Made by a program: the position numbers and the translations under genes. This document shows positions 10,009 to 19,640 of a stretch of 64,000 nt of DNA, piece after piece. Below the pieces are notes generated by a model. That model was given only the letters and a program-made list of their open reading frames with translations. It was not told the origin of the DNA and did not search any database. How positions within the stretch are numbered: position 1 is the stretch's first letter; each line of letters starts with the position of its first letter. The DNA lies in the NCBI GenBank assembly GCA_038318895.1, contig JBBQCS010000004.1, positions 17,398-81,397 of the forward strand. The letters run 5' to 3'. Source of the DNA: UBA11222 sp030652895 (GTDB lineage Bacteria > Pseudomonadota > Alphaproteobacteria > UBA11222).

Positions 10009-11472
10009 TTAGCCCCCTTTTGACGGCGCGTGCGCCGCCTCTTGCTTCTGCTGGTCCGTCCCCGCAAGCGCCAGCAATGCCTTCACAATTTTACCCATAC
10101 CGCTGCTATAGGATCCTTTCACAACCACGACATCACCTGGCCGCAACGCTTCGCGGAGCGGGGCGATCAAGGCATCGGCATCTGCAGCGTGCGCCGCGCG
10201 TAACTTGAGCGGTAAAGCGTCGTGCAGAACCTGCATTTGCGTGCCAGCGGTAAAAGTCTGTTGAATGCGGCCATCTTCGATCACCTGCGCTAATTCGCTG
10301 TGATAGCGCGCGGAATCCTGACCTAGTTCGGCCATGTCGCCAAGCACGGCGATCCTGCGTCCGCGGCCTTCTGTCATCTGTCCGGATAGATTGAGCAGCG
10401 CCGCCTGCATTGAACCCGGATTGGCGTTATAGCTTTCGTCAATCAGGGTAAACACTCCATCGGCGACCGGCAGATAATGGCGGCGCCCCCGGCCGGCAAG
10501 CGGGTGCATTCCCGCCAACGCAATTGCCGCCAACGCAAGATCACCACCCAGAACCTGCACAGCCGTCAGCGTTGCAAGACTGTTCATCACCCAATGCGCG
10601 CCAGAAAAACCGATCTTGTAGGTCAATGGTTGACCACAAATTTCCGCATAAACACATGAACAATCGGCATGATGAACCGCCTTGATAAGCCGCGCGGCCG
10701 AATCCGCCGCCGATCCAAAACCAAGCACCCGGGCCGCACCCGCGTCTTTTGCGCGGCGCGACAACAGATCGAAGAAAGCGCTGTCCTGATTAATAATCGC
10801 AAGCCCCCCGGGTTCCAGACCAAGGAAAATTTCCGATTTGGCCTCGGCAATTTCCGTCAGGGAATTGAAATGACCAACATGCGCAGGCGCGATAGTTGTG
10901 ACAATGGCTGCGTGGGGCCTGGCGAGTTTCGTCAGCGGCGTAATTTCCCCGGCGTGGTTCATACCTATCTCGAAAACGCCAAATTCCGTTGCGCGCGGCA
11001 TACGGGCGAGACTAAGCGGAACCCCCCACATATTATTATAGGACGCCTCCGAGGCATGGGTCCGCGCCTGCCGCTCCAGCGCGACGCGCAACATTTCCTT
11101 GCTGCCGGTTTTGCCGGCGCTTCCTGTTATCGCGACAACCTTCGCCGCTGTGCGGGCGCGCGCCGCCGCGCCCAATGACTCGAGCCCGGTTTGCGTATCG
11201 GCTACCAATAACAGTGGCGCATCGGCGGCGACCCCTTCCGGCACATGATCCACCATCGCTGCCGCCGCCCCTCTGGCCAATGCGTCCGCGACGAAGTCAT
11301 GTCCATTATTCGCCGGGCCGCGCAGTGCGATAAAGAGATCACCCCCGGCAATGCTGCGGCTATCAATGGAAACACCCGTCGCCTGCCACTCACCAACGCA
11401 ACGCCCGGAAACCGCCGCAGCCGCAGGTGCTGCAGTCCAAAGCGATTCCGTTACGCCATCAGCGTTGGCCAT
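10009..11472 (-). CDS. murF: UDP-MurNAc-tripeptide--D-alanyl-D-alanine ligase
   Basis: Adds the D-Ala-D-Ala dipeptide made by Ddl. Three in-frame ATGs lie near the start. An AAGGA about seven bases before the third favours it (487 aa), with a 14-base overlap with murE. Seen: P-loop GSAGKTGSKEM near residue 100, YNNMWGVPLSLARM, EIGMNHAGEI, and DESYNANPGSM in the C-terminal part, all diagnostic for MurF. Confidence 0.95.
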   Translation of the reverse strand: MANADGVTESLWTAAPAAAAVSGRCVGEWQATGVSIDSRSIAGGDLFIALRGPANNGHDFVADALARGAAAAMVDHVPEGVAADAPLLLVADTQTGLESLGAAARARTAAKVVAITGSAGKTGSKEMLRVALERQARTHASEASYNNMWGVPLSLARMPRATEFGVFEIGMNHAGEITPLTKLARPHAAIVTTIAPAHVGHFNSLTEIAEAKSEIFLGLEPGGLAIINQDSAFFDLLSRRAKDAGAARVLGFGSAADSAARLIKAVHHADCSCVYAEICGQPLTYKIGFSGAHWVMNSLATLTAVQVLGGDLALAAIALAGMHPLAGRGRRHYLPVADGVFTLIDESYNANPGSMQAALLNLSGQMTEGRGRRIAVLGDMAELGQDSARYHSELAQVIEDGRIQQTFTAGTQMQVLHDALPLKLRAAHAADADALIAPLREALRPGDVVVVKGSYSSGMGKIVKALLALAGTDQQKQEAAHAPSKGG

Positions 11473-12979
11473 GGCCATTTCCTTCTTGCGCCAATTCATC
11501 TATTGCGCGGACGATTTCCAGCCGGTCATCGAACGGGGTGATGCTTCCTGCAATCTCTTGTCCCGACTCGTGCCCCTTTCCGGCTACAACCAACATATCG
11601 TCAGACAAAAGATTCGCCACTGCAAAGCGAATGGCGGCCCCACGTTCTGCAACTTCGCTCGCACCCAGACATGCAGTCAGGATCGCAGCGCGTATAACCG
11701 CAGGATCCTCCGATCGTGGGTTATCGTCGGTGACAATCACCTGATCCGCGAGTTCCCGCGCTACCGTGCCCATCAGCGGGCGCTTGCCGCGATCCCTGTC
11801 GCCGCCACAACCGAACAACAGATGCAGTCTGCCCTTGCAAAATGGCCGCACCGCTTCAAGTACCGTTCGCAGCGCTTCCGGCGTGTGGGCATAATCAACC
11901 AACACACTGGCGCCGCCCGGCGTTTCTCCAGCCAATTCGAGACGCCCCGGCACGCCCTCCAGATCCGGCAAAGCGCCGAGCACGTCGTCGGGATCCTCGC
12001 CGCAGCCAATTACCAGCGCCGCAGCCACCAATACATTCATCGCCTGAAAGCGCCCAATCAGTGGAAGCTCGACTTCCCATTCCCGCGCCCCATAGGCAAT
12101 CCGCAACCGCTGACCACGCGAATGCGGTTCCGCGTCAAGAATGCGCAAATCGCCATAACGCCCGCCCACAGAAATAATCCGGTGCCCGCGCGCCCAACTG
12201 AGCGCTTCAGCGTCGCTGTAACTCGCATCCTCTCGATTCAACACCGCAACGCCGCCTGGCGGCAACACTTCACCAAACAGCCGCAATTTTGCATAAGTAT
12301 AGCTGGCGATGCTGTCGTGATAATCCATATGATCGCGGGTTATATTTGTCAGGGCGGCGGCGCCAAGGCGCACCCCGTCCAGGCGGTACTGCGCAAGGCC
12401 ATGACTGGACGCTTCTATCGCCACGTGGGAAATACCACTGTCATGCAGACGCCTCAGCGCCGGGCACAGAATTTCCGGTGGCGGCGTCGTATGCACGTAT
12501 CCAGCGCCTATATTCACATCACCGAGATTTTTTCCGATAACGCCCAGAGTCCCTATGCTGGCTGCACGTCGCCCAAGGCGCGTCCATATTTGCCGGCAGA
12601 AATCAGCAACAGATGTTTTTCCGTTCGTGCCCGTAACGGCGACAACATTTTCCGGCTGGGCGCCATAATAACGCGCCACAAGCTGCGCATATTTACGGCG
12701 CGGGTTATCGTCCGTCAGCAGTTGCGCCTTACCGCTGTGCGCATTTCTTCCGCATCTGGCAGCGATATGCGGAGACACCAATAGCGCAACCGCGCCGCGT
12801 TCCAGCGCCTCCGCGATATAACTTGCCCCATCGTCCCGAACCCCCGGCAGCGCCGCAAACAAAAAACCCGGCCGTACCTCCCGACTGTCTGCCGTCAGCC
12901 CCGTAATCTCCACCAACGTATCGGAATTTTCCGGCATGGTTGAACCGGGTGCTGAACTTATGAGATCGATGAGACGCAT
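11459..12979 (-). CDS. murE: UDP-MurNAc-L-Ala-D-Glu--meso-diaminopimelate ligase
   Basis: Third Mur ligase. 506 aa. Seen: P-loop GTNGKTSVADFCRQ, TTPPPE, EASSHGLAQYRLDG, DYAHTPEALRTVL, and the DDNPRSEDP motif whose DNPR residues select meso-diaminopimelate rather than lysine, as expected for a Gram-negative wall. A good GGAGGTG lies about a dozen bases before the ATG. Three bases separate the gene from ftsI upstream. Confidence 0.97.
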   Translation of the reverse strand: MRLIDLISSAPGSTMPENSDTLVEITGLTADSREVRPGFLFAALPGVRDDGASYIAEALERGAVALLVSPHIAARCGRNAHSGKAQLLTDDNPRRKYAQLVARYYGAQPENVVAVTGTNGKTSVADFCRQIWTRLGRRAASIGTLGVIGKNLGDVNIGAGYVHTTPPPEILCPALRRLHDSGISHVAIEASSHGLAQYRLDGVRLGAAALTNITRDHMDYHDSIASYTYAKLRLFGEVLPPGGVAVLNREDASYSDAEALSWARGHRIISVGGRYGDLRILDAEPHSRGQRLRIAYGAREWEVELPLIGRFQAMNVLVAAALVIGCGEDPDDVLGALPDLEGVPGRLELAGETPGGASVLVDYAHTPEALRTVLEAVRPFCKGRLHLLFGCGGDRDRGKRPLMGTVARELADQVIVTDDNPRSEDPAVIRAAILTACLGASEVAERGAAIRFAVANLLSDDMLVVAGKGHESGQEIAGSITPFDDRLEIVRAIDELAQEGNGHGQR

Positions 12980-12982
12980 GAT

Positions 12983-14707
12983 TTAATTCGCACCTCCAAA
13001 CGCCGCCAGTTGCGCCCCATCAATGTCTACAGGAATCGGCGCAACGCCCAGCATCGGCGCGATACGACGCACCACGGCGCCAGCGGTAGGCGCCGCTGTC
13101 CAGCCCGCAGTCGCGAAATTAAATGTCTCCTTAATGCCTTTAGGCTCATCCAGCATTACGAAAACCAGATAGCGCGGCTGAGACGCCGGAAACATGCCTA
13201 CAAAGGATGAAATGCGCGCGTTTTTTGTATAGCGTCCGCCCCGCTGCTTATCAGCGGTGCCGGTTTTACCCCCCACTTCATAACCGGGAACATCGGCCTG
13301 TTTTCCCGTGCCTTCAGGGGACCCGACAACCATGCGCATGAGATAACGCATCTGTCTGCTGGTTTTTTCCGACACCACTTGCGGGCCACGCTCTGGCGCG
13401 GTGCCCTGTGCTGGACGAACCAGCGTTGGGCGCACAAGGTGACCGCCATTGACCACAGACGCCACACCGACCCCGAGCTGCAACGGACTGACCGCCATGC
13501 CATGGCCAAACGCAATCGTCATTGTGCTGACTTCGCGCCAGGGATCTGGCCAGCTCGGATCACCCAGTTCCCGCAGTTCAAATTCCGGCCGCCGCATCAG
13601 CCCCAGCTTCTCAAGAAAATTCATCTGTCCTTGTCCGCCGACATGCAAAGCCATTTTTGCGGAACCTATGTTGGACGAATAAAGGAATATTTCCCGCACA
13701 GACAATGGGCGATGCTTGCCATGATAGTCGCTGATCGAAAACCGGGAAATACGGATTGGATCGGTGGCGTCATACATATCGTCCAGACTGGCGAGTCCCG
13801 CATCCAGTGTCATCGCCGTCGTAAACACCTTGAAGGTTGATCCCATTTCATAAGTGCCGAGCGTCACCCGGTTAAACTGCGCTTCGTCCGTGCTCAGCTG
13901 TTTGCCGTTGGGGTCAAAATCCGGCAGCGAGGCCAACGCCAGCACCTCACCACTGTTTACATCCATAACCAGTCCGGCAGCGCCGATCGCGTGGAACCTG
14001 GCGACAGACTTCCTCATTTCGTCGCGCAGCGCATGCTGCACACGCAGATCAAGCGACAATTGCAACGGCGCCCCGCCCTGATTCAAACGTTCGTCCATCG
14101 CGCGCTCGATACCCGACAGACCGCGATTGTCGACATCCACATAGCCAACCGCATGGGCAGTGAGATTGTCCTGCGGATAAATCCGGCGCTCATCACTGAT
14201 GAAGCGAAGCCCCGGAATACCAAGCTCAATTATCGCTTGTTGCTGACGCGGGCTCAGATCATTGTGCAACACGATATACCGTTTACCGCTGATCAGCTGC
14301 CTGCTGGCGCGTTTGCTGTCAAGCGTGGGCAGCACCTCCGAGAGACGCCGCACGGCAACGGCATGGTCCGGCACTTCCGTCGTGTCGGCCTCCAAAGAGG
14401 CCGTTTTGAGATTGGTCGCAACGACAATACCATTGCGGTCGACGATATCCGCGCGCTCCACCGGGGCCGCCGCCCGCGCGGAAAGCTGCATCATGGACTG
14501 ATTTTGCCCGAAGGGCAGAGCCAGATCGACGAGCCGCACCCCAATTGCAGAAAATCCAAACAGGAATATGGCGCCCGCCATCATCAGCCTGTTGCGGCCA
14601 AGATCAATCGCGCGATTGTTCCGTCCCGAAAGCCAAGGCTGCCCCTCTGTGCCAACCATATCGCTTGGCACATGCACGCGGTGTTTGCGGCGCGGGGGTG
14701 TCTCCAT
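12983..14707 (-). CDS. ftsI: Septal transpeptidase FtsI (PBP3)
   Basis: Class B penicillin-binding protein that cross-links septal peptidoglycan with FtsW. 574 aa: basic cytoplasmic N-terminus, one membrane segment at about residues 42-62, a pedestal domain (with VERADIVDRNG), then the transpeptidase domain with catalytic serine in GSTFK (S290, K293), SSNIG and KTGT in GGKTGTADK. The start ATG overlaps the last base of the ftsL stop (TGATG). Confidence 0.97.
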   Translation of the reverse strand: METPPRRKHRVHVPSDMVGTEGQPWLSGRNNRAIDLGRNRLMMAGAIFLFGFSAIGVRLVDLALPFGQNQSMMQLSARAAAPVERADIVDRNGIVVATNLKTASLEADTTEVPDHAVAVRRLSEVLPTLDSKRASRQLISGKRYIVLHNDLSPRQQQAIIELGIPGLRFISDERRIYPQDNLTAHAVGYVDVDNRGLSGIERAMDERLNQGGAPLQLSLDLRVQHALRDEMRKSVARFHAIGAAGLVMDVNSGEVLALASLPDFDPNGKQLSTDEAQFNRVTLGTYEMGSTFKVFTTAMTLDAGLASLDDMYDATDPIRISRFSISDYHGKHRPLSVREIFLYSSNIGSAKMALHVGGQGQMNFLEKLGLMRRPEFELRELGDPSWPDPWREVSTMTIAFGHGMAVSPLQLGVGVASVVNGGHLVRPTLVRPAQGTAPERGPQVVSEKTSRQMRYLMRMVVGSPEGTGKQADVPGYEVGGKTGTADKQRGGRYTKNARISSFVGMFPASQPRYLVFVMLDEPKGIKETFNFATAGWTAAPTAGAVVRRIAPMLGVAPIPVDIDGAQLAAFGGAN

Positions 14708-15102
14708 CAGCGAATTGCCACCATTGACGCGACCGGTGTTGCAGCAAAAGTTTTATGCTGTGGCTTTACAGCCCCGCCAGAGGGCGCCCCCGCCAACAGG
14801 TCGCCAAGTCCGTTCGCCGGGTCCGATGGCTTTGCCGGGATCGCGGCAAAGTTCACCACTTGCATGACTTCGACCGGCGCGAGCTCAAGATGGCGGTCGC
14901 TTAAACTCTGTAATCTGTCGGGCCGGTTGAGGCTGCTCCATTCGGCCTCCAGAATCTGGATCGCTTCGCGTTCATCAGCGATTTTCGCCTTCAGGCTTAA
15001 CCCCTGGCGCTCCATGCGGTCGACGGAATATTTTACGTGGTACAAGCCCGCGGAAACGCCAAACAGCAAAACAAACACAAACAAAGTCACGAATCGGAGC
15101 AT
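14707..15102 (-). CDS. ftsL: Cell division protein FtsL
   Basis: Small bitopic divisome protein (131 aa) that with FtsB and FtsQ controls FtsWI activity. Recognised from context and architecture: a short N-terminus, one membrane helix (residues 4-22), then a periplasmic coiled-coil stretch followed by the conserved-looking QILEAEWSSLNRPDRLQSL segment. The C-terminal tail is low complexity. The ATG follows the rsmH stop directly (TAG then ATG). Confidence 0.9.
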   Translation of the reverse strand: MLRFVTLFVFVLLFGVSAGLYHVKYSVDRMERQGLSLKAKIADEREAIQILEAEWSSLNRPDRLQSLSDRHLELAPVEVMQVVNFAAIPAKPSDPANGLGDLLAGAPSGGAVKPQHKTFAATPVASMVAIR

Positions 15103-16152
15103 CTAGTTCCCCCCCAAAGCATCTGCAATAGATGCAGGCATTCCTGCGAACATTGCCATCTCACTGACCGGCCAAACGCTGGCAGCGGTGCGTTCCGCCG
15201 CCCGTAAATGCGCCGAACGCGCACGTGGATTGGCGCTGATTTCGACAGCGTCTGGTTTGTGCGTGCCGTTCCACAACAATTTGAAGCTGGGGGCGGGCTG
15301 CACCGAATCATCCGGCGGCTGATAACGAGAAATACCGCTCCGCAGACCCGAGCGCGACCCTAAAAACTGTTTCACAATCCGATCTTCCAGACTGTGGAAT
15401 GAAACTACCGCCAGCCTTCCCGAGGGTTTCAAAATTTGCTCCGCCGCATTCAGACCACGGGCAAGTTCGTGCAGTTCGTCATTTACATAAATGCGCAGCG
15501 CCTGAAAGGTCCGCGTTGCAGGATGTTTGCCGCTGGCCGCAGCACGCCCGCCCAGCGCGCCCGCGACAATCCGGGCCAATTGCAGGGTGCCGGTTACCGG
15601 GACCTCGTCTCTTGCCGCAATGATCGCTTTTGCTATCGCGCGTGAGCGGCGCTCCTCACCATAATAGTAAAAGATTGCCGCCAGCTCCTCTGCTGACAGA
15701 TTATTCACCGCATCCGCAGCAGACGGCCCGTCACCGCCCATTCGCATATCCAGCGGCCCGTCTTTCTGGAAAGAAAAGCCGCGCGCTGGCTGGTCGATCT
15801 GCATGGATGAAACGCCAAGATCAAATGTGACGCCGTCCGCCGCGACAAAGCCTGCTTGTGGCAACATTTCGGCCATATCGCCAAAGCATGCGCGTATCAG
15901 ATGCAGCCGATCGGGAAACTCCAGCGCCAGAGCTTGCGCCAGGGGGGCTACCGCCGGGTCACGGTCCATCGCCACCACAGTGCAATCAGCCGCCTGCAAT
16001 AGCAGCCGACTATACCCACCCGCGCCAAATGTACCATCCACGTAAACACCGCCATCGTGCGCGGCCAGCGCTTCGACCACCTGGGGCCCCATTACGGATA
16101 CATGCGGCCCATCATTGTCTCGCACAGCCCGGTGTTTACGCTGTCTAGTCAT
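15103..16152 (-). CDS. rsmH: 16S rRNA (cytosine1402-N4)-methyltransferase
   Basis: SAM-dependent methyltransferase (formerly MraW) acting on C1402 of 16S rRNA. Three in-frame ATGs are available; the one giving MTRQRKHRAV (349 aa) overlaps mraZ by eight bases and is preferred, but the choice is not certain. Seen: motif I GTFGAGGYSRLLL, MDRDPAVAP, GVSSMQIDQPARGFSF, and the C-terminal SFHSLEDRIVKQF typical of the family. Confidence 0.95.
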   Translation of the reverse strand: MTRQRKHRAVRDNDGPHVSVMGPQVVEALAAHDGGVYVDGTFGAGGYSRLLLQAADCTVVAMDRDPAVAPLAQALALEFPDRLHLIRACFGDMAEMLPQAGFVAADGVTFDLGVSSMQIDQPARGFSFQKDGPLDMRMGGDGPSAADAVNNLSAEELAAIFYYYGEERRSRAIAKAIIAARDEVPVTGTLQLARIVAGALGGRAAASGKHPATRTFQALRIYVNDELHELARGLNAAEQILKPSGRLAVVSFHSLEDRIVKQFLGSRSGLRSGISRYQPPDDSVQPAPSFKLLWNGTHKPDAVEISANPRARSAHLRAAERTAASVWPVSEMAMFAGMPASIADALGGN

Positions 16153-16657
16153 GGCCGCCATCCGAATGCATGTTTGTGGCGCCAACAAGGCTGGGGTCTG
16201 ATATTGGCGCGGCCCGGGTGGCCCAGTCAGAGCGCTCCGCCATGGCCCGCTCGCGCAATTTTATTTTTTCCGCCTCGAACAATACGGGCGACCACAGGCT
16301 GAAATAGCTCCCCTGCCCGACAAAGGCGATGTCCTCGTCGATCCGTGCATGGGCTAGGAATTCCGGCGGCAGAACGATACGTCCGTCGCTGTCCGGGATC
16401 ATTTCGGCCGCCTGGGAACATATCAGTGTGGGATAGGCCTCAACCTCTCCGCCAAACGCGCCGAGTGGATTCTGCTTACCCATAAAGGCCTGCATCTGCT
16501 TTGAGGTGGCCGCCTGCAGCCATGGGCCCAGCAGGGAAGGAAAGCACACGAACGACGTCATCTCTTTTGACATGAGATAGGCGCGATACTGCGAGGGGAC
16601 GGAGACCCGCCCCTTTTTGTCTACCCGATGTAACGAATAAGACAGAAACCCATTCAT
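16145..16657 (-). CDS. mraZ: Transcriptional regulator MraZ
   Basis: First gene of the dcw operon; an AbrB-fold DNA-binding protein that in other bacteria represses its own operon. The start is the ATG giving MNGFLSYSLHRVDKKGR, with GAGAGG upstream; the frame is open 12 codons further. About 170 aa, slightly longer than the usual 150. Two swapped-hairpin repeats are visible: DKKGRVSVPSQYRAYL and DSDGRIVLPPEFLAHARI. MraZ binding boxes in its own promoter could not be assigned with confidence. Confidence 0.94.
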   Translation of the reverse strand: MNGFLSYSLHRVDKKGRVSVPSQYRAYLMSKEMTSFVCFPSLLGPWLQAATSKQMQAFMGKQNPLGAFGGEVEAYPTLICSQAAEMIPDSDGRIVLPPEFLAHARIDEDIAFVGQGSYFSLWSPVLFEAEKIKLRERAMAERSDWATRAAPISDPSLVGATNMHSDGGHD

Positions 16658-17308
16658 GCCGCCGGAACCTCTCAGTGGCGTTAGCCAAATCAAAGTGTGC
16701 AGAAGGGTTATTTTTGTGGGGTCAACTCAATTCACAGCTGCAAGAAAGTCAAAATACATGACCTCTTACTCCGCACACAATTCACCTCTACACGCCTCAA
16801 AAGGGTGTGTATGGGTATATCTGGATTCCATATGGAGTTCAATGGATAAATGACGGAAAAATTTCCAATTTTCAGCTTTTTTCTTTTACCTGCCTGCGTG
16901 TTCTACTTATGTACCACTTCTCCTGCCAGCGCTTAACGTCCCGGCCAAGGACATGGCATGATATATGAATCCCAGAATAATAGTATTAGTTTATGGCCCG
17001 ACACATCCGCCGGGACTTCACGTGCCACAGACAGAACACGAAGTACCCGGTCAGGCAATGACGACCGTCGAAAATATTTAGAGAAAAATATAGTCCGAAT
17101 ATATATTGTATACTTATTTTTAACGGAAAAACCGATAGCTCAATAATAACTCTATTATTTAATAGTGTATAATTTCACGTTAACTAAATATATACCATAA
17201 ATTATAACATAAACGCCATGGCCGTGTAACATTCCTATGCTTTAGTACATTCCAGCGTCCTTAGAGGCGGCGCAGATAGCGGTGTATCAGTCTATTGGGG
17301 ACAGTCAG
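16658..17308. other. Divergent non-coding spacer between mraZ and a histidine kinase, partly very AT-rich
   Basis: About 650 bases without a supported gene. It must hold the dcw promoter (minus) and the kinase promoter (plus). Positions from about 17075 to 17215 are dominated by A and T, in clear contrast to the GC-rich neighbours, with runs such as AATATATATTGTATAC and ATTATTTAATAG. One 62-codon frame at 16958-17146 has no recognisable domain and ends in the AT-rich part, so it is not called. No RNA family was recognised. Confidence 0.6.
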
Positions 17309-18508
17309 ATGTTGCGTGAAGTGGGTATGTCTAACAATGCTGGGAGCCTAGCGCTGGATGTTGCGCCGTTTCCCAAGGAATTGACCTGCTTACAAGTCTG
17401 CGAGTTTTTTTCCAGTAACCCCGACACATTGACCGTCGCGGTTGTTGATGGCGAACGGCCCATTGGCCTGGTGGACAGGGACACATTCCTGTTGCTGTTT
17501 TCCAAACAGTTTGGGCATGCCCTGTTTGACAAAAAGCCGATTGCACAGGCCATGGACCCCTGTCCCCTGATTGTCGATAAGGCAATCAGGATTGAACTGG
17601 TCGGCGCCCTTATCCTGAACGAAAAGCCCAGCGCACTGTTGAAGGGCTTCATTATCACTGAAGATGAAAGGTATTTTGGCGTTGGAACCGCGCTTGGACT
17701 GCTGCGTCACAGTGTAAAGCGCGGCCGCGAACGCGAAAACGAGATCGAAACGGCCCGGCGAGACGCCGTATTGGCCAATGAAACTAAAACCCAATTTCTC
17801 GCGAATATGAGCCATGAGTTGCGCACCCCCCTGAACGCCATTATCGGTTTTTCCGAAATCATGTGCGGCGAATTATTCGGACCGATGGAAAATGAATATT
17901 ACAAAGGTTATGCCAAGGATATTTATTCCAGCGGCGAACAGTTGCTGGGGCTTGTCAATGACATGCTGGACGTTGCACAGATCGAGAGCGGCCAGATGAA
18001 GTTACGCGAACAGCATTGCGATATGCACGAACTTATCAATATCTGTTTCACCCAACTTGGTTCAAAAATACAAGGCTCTGGCGTTGCTCTGATTGACCGA
18101 ACGCCGTCCGCGCTGCCCGAAGTCTATGCAGATGATCGCAAATTGCGGCAGATATTGCTCAATCTATTGTCAAACGCCATCAAGTTCACCCCGCAAGGGG
18201 GAATGGTAAGCGTGCATGCCCGTATTACCCAAAAAGGGGAGCTGCGCATCATGGTCATGGATACGGGCATCGGCATAGAACAGAAAGATATTTCACGCGT
18301 CCTGCAAACGTTCGGTCAAGTCGAAAACGGTTATCAGCGAAAATTCGACGGCGTCGGGCTTGGCCTGCCTCTTACAAAATCACTGGTTGAACTGCACGGC
18401 GGAAAACTGTGGATCAAGAGTGCCGTCGGAAAGGGTACCGTTGTCTGTTTTACTTTGCCGCCGCAGCGCATAAGTTCCCCCGCCATGTTAGCTGCAGCGC
18501 GGGCATAG
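17309..18508 (+). CDS. Sensor histidine kinase with N-terminal CBS-like domain
   Basis: Cytoplasmic kinase with no membrane segment. The start is an ATG preceded by TGGGGAC; a GTG nine codons upstream is also possible. The N-terminal ~120 residues look CBS-like (VAVVDGERPIGLVDRDTF, KKPIAQAMDPCP). The central H-box is FLANMSHELRTPLNAI (H169), and the HATPase boxes are NLLSNAIKFTPQGG, DTGIGIEQKDI and GVGLGLPLTKSLVELHGG. It has all residues for autophosphorylation but no receiver domain or adjacent regulator, so its partner is unknown. CBS-like input suggests a nucleotide or similar small ligand (inference). Confidence 0.88.
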   Translation: MLREVGMSNNAGSLALDVAPFPKELTCLQVCEFFSSNPDTLTVAVVDGERPIGLVDRDTFLLLFSKQFGHALFDKKPIAQAMDPCPLIVDKAIRIELVGALILNEKPSALLKGFIITEDERYFGVGTALGLLRHSVKRGRERENEIETARRDAVLANETKTQFLANMSHELRTPLNAIIGFSEIMCGELFGPMENEYYKGYAKDIYSSGEQLLGLVNDMLDVAQIESGQMKLREQHCDMHELINICFTQLGSKIQGSGVALIDRTPSALPEVYADDRKLRQILLNLLSNAIKFTPQGGMVSVHARITQKGELRIMVMDTGIGIEQKDISRVLQTFGQVENGYQRKFDGVGLGLPLTKSLVELHGGKLWIKSAVGKGTVVCFTLPPQRISSPAMLAAARA

Positions 18509-18529
18509 AGCCTGCTTAGCGATAAATTA

Positions 18530-18898
<369 letters not shown>

Positions 18899-18930
18899 CC
18901 AGGTCAATATCGGGGGCAGTGCAGTCAGCG

Positions 18931-19638
18931 TCAAGCAGTTATCTGCGTGAGCAGGTCTTTCAGGATCGCCGCCGTCTCCGCATCCGCGATCCCATTTGCC
19001 CCTGCTGGGCGGAAATGCCGCTGGAATGCGGACACAACGGCACGGGTACCGGTTCCATAAATACCCGTTTGCGGAGTTTCGTAACCAAAACGGGCAAGGT
19101 TTTGTTGCAGATCTCGTATGTCCGTAGGCAGAGCGGCATTGACGGGAACCTGCGACGGCCACAGCCCAACCCCCTGCCCGGCCAGCCAGGCCCAGTCGAA
19201 GCGCTCGCCCGGATCACGCTTGCGCCCGGGCGCGACATCGGAATGCCCCAGCACCCGATGCGGCGGGATCGGGTGGCGCGCTAAAATCCCATGCGCCAAT
19301 TCAGCGAGCGCCTGCATCTGCAACACCGGAAAATTCCGGTAACCTAATTCGTGCCCTGGATTAACGAGTTCAATCCCGATGGAACAGCTGTTAATATCGC
19401 GCACGCCCGCCCAACAGGAAACACCGGCATGCCAGGCGCGGTATTCTTCCGCCACCAGCCGGTAGACTAGTCCTCTCTCATCAATCAGATAATGGCTGCT
19501 GACTTCAGCCGCCGGGTCACGTAGCCGCGCCAATGCATGTTCGCGCGAAATCATGCCCGTATAATGCAGCACCAGAATATCGACGGCGCGGGGCGCACGG
19601 TCATTATAGTTGGGCGAAGGGCGCTCTATGATTTCCAT
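18931..19638 (-). CDS. AmpD-like N-acetylmuramoyl-L-alanine amidase with peptidoglycan-binding domain
   Basis: Zinc amidase that removes the peptide from anhydro-muropeptides or peptidoglycan. The start is the ATG two bases after the EamA stop (MEIIERPSPN, 235 aa); the long upstream extension would lie in that gene. Seen: amidase_2 domain with zinc ligands in VLHYTGM, HAGVSCWAG and HSDVAPGRKRDPG, then a C-terminal PG_binding_1 domain (DIRDLQQNLARFGY ... VVSAFQRHFRP). No signal peptide is visible, so a cytoplasmic recycling role is likely; the extra binding domain matches the AmiD/AmpD group. Confidence 0.92.
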   Translation of the reverse strand: MEIIERPSPNYNDRAPRAVDILVLHYTGMISREHALARLRDPAAEVSSHYLIDERGLVYRLVAEEYRAWHAGVSCWAGVRDINSCSIGIELVNPGHELGYRNFPVLQMQALAELAHGILARHPIPPHRVLGHSDVAPGRKRDPGERFDWAWLAGQGVGLWPSQVPVNAALPTDIRDLQQNLARFGYETPQTGIYGTGTRAVVSAFQRHFRPAGANGIADAETAAILKDLLTQITA

Positions 19639-19640
19639 GT

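Noticed and set aside
11351..12784. 477-codon open frame on the plus strand opposite murE/murF
   Set aside because: No domain is recognisable, and the opposite strand holds two unquestionable Mur ligases. Long antisense frames are common in this GC-rich sequence. The same applies to plus-strand frames at 4081-4962, 13991-15106 and 22914-23834.
16690..16860. MraZ binding boxes before mraZ
   Set aside because: Several GTG/TGGG-like words occur on both strands, but none has the regular ten-base spacing of known MraZ boxes, so no operator is called.
16958..17146. 62-codon frame in the mraZ/kinase spacer
   Set aside because: No ribosome site, no domain, and its second half is AT-rich non-coding-like sequence.
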